Assembly: GCA_045649855.1 (NCBI GenBank)
Contig: JAZRQN010000130.1
Coordinates: 1-10,331 of the forward strand
Source of the DNA: URNF01 sp045649855
GTDB lineage: Bacteria > Bacillota > Clostridia > Oscillospirales > Acutalibacteraceae
Direction: 5' to 3'
Length of the DNA stretch: 10,331 nt
The notes under the pieces were generated by a model, which saw nothing but the letters and a program-made list of their open reading frames with translations, was not told the origin of the DNA and did no database searches. Both the position numbers and the translations under genes were made by a program. This document shows, one piece after another, positions 6,075 through 10,331 of the stretch; the stretch's first letter is position 1, and each line of letters opens with the position of its first letter.

Positions 6075-7529
6075 ATGGGTAAAAGTGCAAGATTGCGTGA
6101 AGAACGCAGACAACAACGCACCGAAGAATTGGCGCTGATGGAAGAACAAGCAGCGAAACGTCGTAAATGGCTTTGGTTGCGCATTACTATTATCAGCGTG
6201 ATATCGGTCATGGCGGCTGTCGCGATTGTGGCAGGTGTGTTTTTCGGTATTATCGCGCCGTCGGCGTCCTATCAGCGCAAAACGGTGGTGATGGAATCCG
6301 AGAACTTCAAAATCGACGGCATGATGATGGCGTATTATATGATGATGTCCTATCAAACGACTTCCGAAGAACTGGGTGATCTGGGCATCGATACTTCCGT
6401 TTCGTTCAAGAAGCAGTATTTCGGTGGCACGACTTCCTACTTTGACTATTTCCGTGCGGAAGCGCAATACGAGATGAATCAGGTGCTGTTGTTCGCGGAG
6501 AAAGCCAAAGAAGACGGCATTGAGCTGACCGAAGAAGAAAAAGCGAGCTTGCGCACGCAGATTTCCGCAACCGATATCAGCGGTTACACCGAATGGTTCG
6601 GTTTGACGGTTGATGATATGGTTCGTGCGGTAGAGTTGACCGAACTGGCATCCAAAGCGCTGCAAGCGTATGTGGATTCGATGGGACTCACCGACGAGGA
6701 AATCAAAACCTATTTTGATGAACACGAAGGCACGTTCCATACCTTGAGCTACAAAATGTATCAGCTCCCTTACGGTGAGAATGGTTGGTTCCCCGATGCG
6801 GCTACCGCCAAATCGGCTGCGGAAGTGTTCAAAAAGACGACCGATGCGTCCGAGTTTGATTCCTGCATGACCCAGCTGGTGCTCACGTTGGGCGGTACGG
6901 AAGAGAATGCAAAGCAGGAGATCACCGACGGTACGTATACTGATGTGAATCTGACGGAAGAAAACGCATTCTTCAACTGGGTGTTTGATGAAACCCATAA
7001 AGTGTCGGATATCTTCATTGAGGATACCGGCAGTGCGTATTGCGTGTATATGCTGACGACATTGCCGCAACTGCCCACCGTGGAGATGCACGACGTGCGC
7101 CACATCCTGTTTGATGCGACGACCTACGGCGACGATGCGACTGCCAAAGCGAAAGCAGAAGAGGTGCTTGCCGAGTGGAAAAACGGTGCGGCTACCGCAG
7201 AGAGCTTTGGAGAATTGGCAAGAGAGTATTCTGCCGATACCGGTTCCAAAGAGGTTGGCGGTTTGATCGAGAACGTATACGAAGGTCAGATGGTAGAGCC
7301 GTTTGAAACCTGGCTGTTTGACGACGGCCGTAAAGTGGGAGATGCTGAAATCGTCAAGACCGATTACGGCTATCACGTGATGTATTACGTTGGCGAAGGC
7401 GATGAATACTGGCAGGTAGCTGCAGAAAACCGTCTTTCCAGTGAAAAGTTGGATGCCTGGTGCACAGAGTATGCAAAGACGCACACAATTACCATCCACG
7501 ACAGCCGTATGAAACGCATTCCGCTCTAA
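6075..7529 (+). CDS. Membrane-anchored parvulin-type peptidyl-prolyl isomerase (PrsA/SurA-like foldase)
   Basis: A 484-residue protein; the ATG lies 8 bases after AAGGAG. Residues 1-32 are very basic or charged, and about 33-60 form a transmembrane helix. There is no lipobox Cys, so it is anchored by the helix and not as a lipoprotein like B. subtilis PrsA. Residues about 72-335 form a mostly helical chaperone-like region. Residues about 337-440 form the PPIC (rotamase) domain: HDVRHILF with H343, the SFGELAREYSADTGSKEVGGLIE block, and DYGYHVMYYV with H434, the two histidines expected in a parvulin active site. It should help secreted proteins fold outside the membrane by cis-trans isomerising X-Pro bonds. 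A Met-dense patch lies at residues 83-91. It is co-transcribed with the upstream membrane protein and followed by a terminator. Family assignment is firm; client proteins are unknown. Confidence 0.9.
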   Translation: MGKSARLREERRQQRTEELALMEEQAAKRRKWLWLRITIISVISVMAAVAIVAGVFFGIIAPSASYQRKTVVMESENFKIDGMMMAYYMMMSYQTTSEELGDLGIDTSVSFKKQYFGGTTSYFDYFRAEAQYEMNQVLLFAEKAKEDGIELTEEEKASLRTQISATDISGYTEWFGLTVDDMVRAVELTELASKALQAYVDSMGLTDEEIKTYFDEHEGTFHTLSYKMYQLPYGENGWFPDAATAKSAAEVFKKTTDASEFDSCMTQLVLTLGGTEENAKQEITDGTYTDVNLTEENAFFNWVFDETHKVSDIFIEDTGSAYCVYMLTTLPQLPTVEMHDVRHILFDATTYGDDATAKAKAEEVLAEWKNGAATAESFGELAREYSADTGSKEVGGLIENVYEGQMVEPFETWLFDDGRKVGDAEIVKTDYGYHVMYYVGEGDEYWQVAAENRLSSEKLDAWCTEYAKTHTITIHDSRMKRIPL

Positions 7530-7543
7530 AAATAATGACGAAA

Positions 7544-7575
7544 CCGCCGCGAGAGTTTCTCGCGGCGGATTTTTT
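7544..7575 (+). terminator. Rho-independent terminator after the foldase gene
   Basis: A 10-bp perfect GC-rich stem (CCGCCGCGAG at 7544-7553 with CTCGCGGCGG at 7559-7568), an AGTTT loop, then A and six T (7570-7575). It isolates the foldase operon from the sporulation cluster. Confidence 0.95.
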
Positions 7576-7580
7576 ATGCC

Positions 7581-7622
7581 TGCCCAAATTCGGCAAGTTT
7601 TTTGCGTGTGGTTTTATATAAT
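7581..7622 (+). promoter_or_regulatory. Likely Spo0A-activated promoter of spoIIGA-sigE
   Basis: TATAAT at 7617-7622 is a perfect -10 box without a recognisable -35 hexamer at the normal 17-base distance. At 7589-7595 lies TTCGGCA, the reverse complement of TGCCGAA, which fits the Spo0A box TGNCGAA. Directly before it, TGCCCAA at 7581-7587 is a one-mismatch box in the opposite orientation. With a start near 7629 the perfect box covers about -40 to -34. That is where Spo0A contacts the B. subtilis spoIIG promoter, which also lacks a properly spaced -35 element. The site and promoter call are inferred from sequence and synteny. Confidence 0.65.
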
Positions 7623-7644
7623 GGTGAGCGGTGGAGTGATGCGT

Positions 7645-8493
7645 ATGCCGATCATTTATATTGACATCTTATTCATATTGAATTTGTGGGTGGATTTTTT
7701 GCTGTTATCCGCAACCGCCAGACTGCGCCGTTTACCTGTCAAACGGTGGAGGTTATTGTTCGGCGCGGCGGTGGGTGCATTGGGAAGTTGCCTTTTATTT
7801 TTGCCGCCGCTTTCCTGGTGGGGCGCGTTACTCATTCGTGTGCCCGGTACTGCGCTGTTGGCGGTCATCACATTCCCGATGCCAAACCTGCGGCGTGGCG
7901 TGGGGGACACGATCACGCTGACGGTGTTGTGCGCGGTATTTTCGGGGACTGCCACTATGTTGTGGTATATAGCAGCACCAAACGGTTTTTTGGTGGTCAA
8001 CGGTGTGGTGTATTACGATGCTCCTGCTTCGTTGCTGATTTTATTCACCGCCGTCAGCTACGTGGCGGTGTGCGTGTTCGACCGCTTGACCCGCCGCAAA
8101 ACGCCGCAGGGCAGGGGTTGCACGTTGCTGTTGCGGCACGGTGGTCGCGAGGTGGCGTGTGCCTGTTTGTATGACAGCGGCTGTACCCTTCGCGAACCGT
8201 TTTCGGGCAAACCTGCGGTGGTGATTGACGCTACCGCCGTACATACAGTGTTACCGCCCGATTGGCAACGGGACAGCGCGGCGGCAACAGCGGCAGGTAC
8301 ACGGTTCGTGCCTTTCAAAAGTCTGGGAGGAGACGGATTGTTGCCTGCGTTTTTACCCGACTATATGGCGGTGGTGGACACGAACGGCAAACGCCTGGAC
8401 ATTACGGGCAGTTATCTGGCACTCGGCGAGGGCGTTTTGAATGGAGAATATACGGCACTCATCGGTACGGATATCGGTGATATGATGGGATAG
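7645..8493 (+). CDS. spoIIGA: SpoIIGA, pro-sigma-E processing aspartic protease
   Basis: A 282-residue protein with five predicted transmembrane helices in residues 1-145, followed by a soluble C-terminal protease domain. The segment CLYDSGCTLREPFSGKPAVV (175-194) carries the DSG aspartic protease motif with D177, equivalent to the DTG site of SpoIIGA, and IGTDIG lies at the C-terminus. SpoIIGA sits in the mother-cell septal membrane and cleaves the pro-sequence of sigma-E after the forespore signal protein SpoIIR arrives. The immediately downstream sigE confirms identity. ATG 7645 (MPIIYIDILFILN) was chosen because it matches the family N-terminus and has GGTGGAG 8 bases upstream. In-frame ATGs at 7576 and 7621 lie before the predicted transcript start, and 7639 is too close to the ribosome site. 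The length is a little under the roughly 300 of B. subtilis. Confidence 0.93.
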   Translation: MPIIYIDILFILNLWVDFLLLSATARLRRLPVKRWRLLFGAAVGALGSCLLFLPPLSWWGALLIRVPGTALLAVITFPMPNLRRGVGDTITLTVLCAVFSGTATMLWYIAAPNGFLVVNGVVYYDAPASLLILFTAVSYVAVCVFDRLTRRKTPQGRGCTLLLRHGGREVACACLYDSGCTLREPFSGKPAVVIDATAVHTVLPPDWQRDSAAATAAGTRFVPFKSLGGDGLLPAFLPDYMAVVDTNGKRLDITGSYLALGEGVLNGEYTALIGTDIGDMMG

Positions 8494-8503
8494 GAGACGG
8501 ATT

Positions 8504-9208
8504 ATGTTCGCTTGGTGGAAACGGTTTTTGGGGTGGATAGACCGTGTGTTAAATGGGGAAGTGTGCTACTACATCAACGGCACCGACGTGTTACCGCCGC
8601 CGCTCACCGCGGAGGAGGAACAACTGGTGTTTGCGCGGATGAAAGAAAACGATTCGCACGCGCGTGAGACGCTTATCACCCACAATCTGCGATTGGTGGT
8701 GTACATTGCACGCAAATTTGAAAATTCGGGTGTAGGATTGGAAGACCTCATTTCCATCGGCACCATCGGACTCATCAAAGCGGTGAACACCTTTTGTCCC
8801 GAACGCAACATCAAACTGGCGACCTATTCTTCGCGTTGTATCGAAAACGAGATCTTGATGCATCTGCGCAAGATCGCGCCGCAAAAATCCGAATGTTCGT
8901 TTGACGAACCGCTCAACGTGGATTGGGACGGCAACGAGTTGTTGCTGTCGGATGTGCTGGGCAGTGAACCGGATGAGATCCACCGCGGTGTGGAGCAGGA
9001 AGCCGAAAAGGTGTTGTTGCGGCAATGCGTCGGACGGTTGTCCGAACGGGAACAAACCATTATGCGGATGCGTTACGGCTTTGACGGCATTGGTGAACAT
9101 ACGCAAAAGGAAGTGGCGGATATTTTAGGGATATCCCAATCATACATTTCACGATTGGAGAAAAAGATCATACGCCGTTTGCGGCGTGATATAGAACGCG
9201 CGGAATAA
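8504..9208 (+). CDS. sigE: RNA polymerase sporulation sigma factor sigma-E (pro-form)
   Basis: A 234-residue sigma-70-family protein. AGGAG overlaps the spoIIGA stop codon and lies 7 bases before the ATG, so the two genes are tightly coupled. Residues 1-20 (MFAWWKRFLGWIDRVLNGEV) are a basic, aromatic, amphipathic pro-sequence that should hold the protein at the membrane until SpoIIGA removes it. The mature part starts near YYING and LPPPL. Region 2 carries NLRLVVYIARKFENSG, EDLISIGTIGLIKAVNTF and KLATYSSRCIENEIL. The sigma-E signature SFDEPLN.DWDGNELLLSDVLG follows, and region 4 has the helix-turn-helix QKEVADILGISQSYISRLEK. It directs mother-cell gene expression after asymmetric division. 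The pro-sequence is shorter than the roughly 27-29 residues of B. subtilis. No terminator is visible before sigG, so read-through into sigG is expected. Confidence 0.97.
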   Translation: MFAWWKRFLGWIDRVLNGEVCYYINGTDVLPPPLTAEEEQLVFARMKENDSHARETLITHNLRLVVYIARKFENSGVGLEDLISIGTIGLIKAVNTFCPERNIKLATYSSRCIENEILMHLRKIAPQKSECSFDEPLNVDWDGNELLLSDVLGSEPDEIHRGVEQEAEKVLLRQCVGRLSEREQTIMRMRYGFDGIGEHTQKEVADILGISQSYISRLEKKIIRRLRRDIERAE

Positions 9209-9218
9209 ATTGCCATCT

Positions 9219-9249
9219 TGTATGGAATTTAGCTCTTCCGACCATACTG
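9219..9249 (+). promoter_or_regulatory. Putative sigma-F/sigma-G promoter of sigG
   Basis: GTATG at 9220-9224 fits the forespore -35 motif GYATR. CATACTG at 9243-9249 fits the sigma-G -10 CATnnTA except for its last base, at the expected 18-base spacing. Read as a sigma-F site, the ten bases 9240-9249 match GGNNANAHTR at all but one defined position, at the expected 15-base spacing. The predicted start is near 9256, about 20 bases before the sigG ATG. Known biology supports it: in B. subtilis sigG is first transcribed by sigma-F and then by sigma-G itself. Confidence 0.6.
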
Positions 9250-9269
9250 AAAACAGTATGAAAGGGAGG
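9234..9269 (+). promoter_or_regulatory. Stem-loop that may hide the sigG ribosome site in read-through mRNA
   Basis: A perfect 7-bp hairpin, CATACTG-AAAA-CAGTATG, occupies 9243-9260. Below it TCTTCC (9234-9239) can pair with the ribosome site GGGAGG (9264-9269) through four Watson-Crick and two G-U pairs, across a 3+3 internal loop. Transcripts coming from sigE would carry the whole structure; transcripts starting near 9256 would lack the left arms. Pairing was worked out by hand, with no energy calculation. Confidence 0.5.
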
Positions 9270-9276
9270 CGTGTAC

Positions 9277-10044
9277 ATGTATAACAAGGTGGAAATCTGC
9301 GGTGTCAACACGGCGAATTTGAAGGTGCTCACCGAAAAGGAAAAAACGGCGCTTTTGCGTCGTGTGCGCGACGGGGATAAGCAGGCGCGCGAAGAGATGG
9401 TCAACGGCAATCTGCGTCTGGTGTTAAGCGTGGTACAACGCTTCAGTGGCAGGGGAGAAAACCCCGACGATTTGTTCCAGGTCGGGTGTATCGGACTCAT
9501 CAAATCCATTGACAATTTTGACATCAATCAAAACGTGCGGTTTTCCACCTATGCCGTCCCGATGATCATCGGTGAGATACGGCGGTATCTGCGCGATAAT
9601 AACAGTATTCGTATCAGCCGTTCGGTGCGGGATACCGCGTACAAAGCGATGCAGGTGAAAGAACGCCTGATTGCGGAACGCCAGCGCGAACCCACTGCCA
9701 CTGAAATCGCAAAAGAATTGGATATTCCGCGCGAAGACGTGGTCATCGCTTTGGAAGCGATCGTGGAGCCGGTCAGTTTGTACGAACCCGTGTATTCGGA
9801 CGGTGGAGATACCATTTATGTGCTGGATCAGGTGGGGGACAATAACGACGACCGCAACTGGCTGGATGAGATCGCGTTCAAAGAAGCAATCAGCGGTTTG
9901 AGCGACCGCGAGAAGAAGATACTGTTTTTACGTTTTTTTAAAGGTAAAACGCAGATTGAAGTGTCCGAGGAGATCGGCATTTCGCAAGCGCAGGTTAGCC
10001 GCCTGGAAAAAGGCGCTTTGCAACAGATCAAAAGTGCATTGTAA
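9277..10044 (+). CDS. sigG: RNA polymerase sporulation sigma factor sigma-G
   Basis: A 255-residue forespore-specific sigma factor. The N-terminus YNKVEICGVNTANL is characteristic of sigma-G, followed by VNGNLRLVLSVVQRF, DDLFQVGCIGLIKSIDNFD and VRFSTYAVPMIIGEIRRYLRDNN (region 2), REPTATEIAKELDI (region 3) and the helix-turn-helix IEVSEEIGISQAQVSRLEK (region 4). N43 corresponds to the Asn that in B. subtilis sigma-G has been linked to binding by the anti-sigma factor Gin/CsfB. It drives late forespore genes such as small acid-soluble proteins and germination proteins. ATG 9277 was chosen: AAAGGGAGG at 9261-9269 lies 7 bases upstream, while the in-frame GTG 9271 is only 1 base from it. It follows sigE after 68 bases, with its own probable forespore promoter and a possible RNA switch in the gap. 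No pro-sequence is present, as expected. Confidence 0.97.
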   Translation: MYNKVEICGVNTANLKVLTEKEKTALLRRVRDGDKQAREEMVNGNLRLVLSVVQRFSGRGENPDDLFQVGCIGLIKSIDNFDINQNVRFSTYAVPMIIGEIRRYLRDNNSIRISRSVRDTAYKAMQVKERLIAERQREPTATEIAKELDIPREDVVIALEAIVEPVSLYEPVYSDGGDTIYVLDQVGDNNDDRNWLDEIAFKEAISGLSDREKKILFLRFFKGKTQIEVSEEIGISQAQVSRLEKGALQQIKSAL

Positions 10045-10103
10045 CCACCGCCCGCCTAACGGCGCCACAGGCTGCTATCAAGGGCTAACATTTTCTAATA
10101 ACG

Positions 10104-10136
10104 AATCCCCACCGAGCAATCGGTGGGGATTTTTTT
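10104..10136 (+). terminator. Rho-independent terminator after sigG
   Basis: An 11-bp perfect stem (AATCCCCACCG at 10104-10114 with CGGTGGGGATT at 10121-10131), an AGCAAT loop, and a T run at 10130-10136. It lies about 60 bases after the sigG stop; the bases between hold only a weak 4-bp hairpin and no gene that I can see. Confidence 0.95.
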
Positions 10137-10157
10137 CGTGATTTCTGCCGTTTTCTC

Positions 10158-10185
10158 TTGACACCAAACAAAAAATAAGTACAAT
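10158..10185 (+). promoter_or_regulatory. Sigma-A promoter of the fucO-like gene
   Basis: A perfect TTGACA at 10158-10163 and TACAAT at 10180-10185 (5 of 6) are 16 bases apart. The predicted start near 10192 gives a leader of about 60 bases. AGCCG (10192-10196) and CGGCT (10209-10213) could form a small hairpin at the very 5' end of the mRNA. It is too weak and lacks a T run, so I do not call it an attenuator. Confidence 0.78.
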
Positions 10186-10251
10186 AAAAATAGCCGCTGT
10201 TTTATGAACGGCTTTCTGAAAATGTAATCGTAAATAAAGGAGAGAATGACC

Positions 10252-10331
10252 ATGGCAAATCGTTTTGTACTCAACGAAACCAGCTATCACGGCAAAGGTG
10301 CGATTCAGGCGATCGCAACCGAAATTCAGGC
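10252..10331 (+). CDS. fucO: Lactaldehyde reductase, iron-containing alcohol dehydrogenase family (5' part only)
   Basis: Only the first 26 codons lie in the window; the gene runs off the right edge. The start MANRFVLNET, then a Gly-Lys-Gly-Ala turn and an alpha-helical segment, closely resembles the N-terminus of E. coli FucO (MANRMILNET...GRGA). FucO reduces L-lactaldehyde to 1,2-propanediol with NADH during anaerobic fucose or rhamnose breakdown. AAAGGAG at 10236-10242 lies 9 bases before ATG 10252; an in-frame ATG at 10246 would be only 3 bases away and is less likely. The gene has its own promoter and follows a terminator, so it starts a new unit unrelated to the sporulation genes. Another group III alcohol dehydrogenase with a similar start cannot be excluded from 26 residues. 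Confidence 0.72.
   Translation, partial: MANRFVLNETSYHGKGAIQAIATEIQ

Noticed and set aside
5808..7499. 563-codon minus-strand open frame opposite the hypothetical gene and foldase
   Set aside because: The two sense genes happen to share a frame and both avoid TTA/CTA/TCA, giving one long mirror frame. Its His/Arg-rich composition is typical of such shadows.
7576..7644. Longer SpoIIGA starting at ATG 7576 or 7621
   Set aside because: The ATG at 7576 is the base after the terminator T run and both lie before the predicted transcript start. The extra residues do not match SpoIIGA N-termini, and there is no ribosome site.
10053..10064. Small GC hairpin (CGCC-TAAC-GGCG) just after sigG
   Set aside because: Only 4 bp and without a T run; the real terminator is at 10104-10136.

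Overview
The window looks like chromosome from a spore-forming member of the Clostridia. A gut-type Oscillospirales or Ruminococcaceae-like organism is my best guess. The evidence is the spoIIGA-sigE-sigG sporulation cluster, a pyrophosphate-type phosphofructokinase, a GH20 hexosaminidase of the streptococcal/clostridial GH20C type, strong AGGAGG-like ribosome sites and compact hairpin-plus-T terminators. Base composition is intermediate (roughly 50% GC by eye). All genes are on the + strand. No RNA gene, mobile element, CRISPR array or long repeat was seen, and no gene-free stretch exceeds about 210 bases.

Layout. (1) Positions 1-3553: the 3' part of a YgiQ-family radical SAM gene, a membrane-anchored ComEC-type metallo-beta-lactamase-fold protein, a DUF3006 mini-protein and a PPi-type 6-phosphofructokinase. 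They overlap or lie within 14 bases of each other and end at a strong terminator, so they are probably one operon. (2) Positions 3577-5292: a single GH20 hexosaminidase gene with its own likely promoter and terminator. (3) Positions 5324-7575: a strong extended -10 promoter drives a hypothetical single-pass membrane protein and a membrane-anchored parvulin-type foldase, and the unit ends at a GC-rich terminator. (4) Positions 7581-10136: the sporulation module. An inverted Spo0A-box-like element sits just upstream of a TATAAT box, followed by spoIIGA (pro-sigma-E protease), sigE (mother-cell sigma factor) and sigG (forespore sigma factor), then a terminator. (5) Positions 10158-10331: a sigma-A-type promoter and the first 26 codons of a fucO-like lactaldehyde reductase.

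How the genes work together. The clearest system is the sporulation module. Spo0A would switch on spoIIGA-sigE, SpoIIGA would remove the sigma-E pro-sequence, and sigG would be expressed later from its own sigma-F/sigma-G-type promoter. The sigE-sigG gap also holds a stem-loop that could hide the sigG ribosome site in read-through mRNA but not in mRNA from the sigG promoter. That is the most interesting regulatory structure I found. The rest is mostly housekeeping metabolism and envelope protein folding. I found no clear evidence of a wholly new system. The main unknowns are the MBL/DUF3006 pair and the hypothetical membrane protein paired with the foldase.
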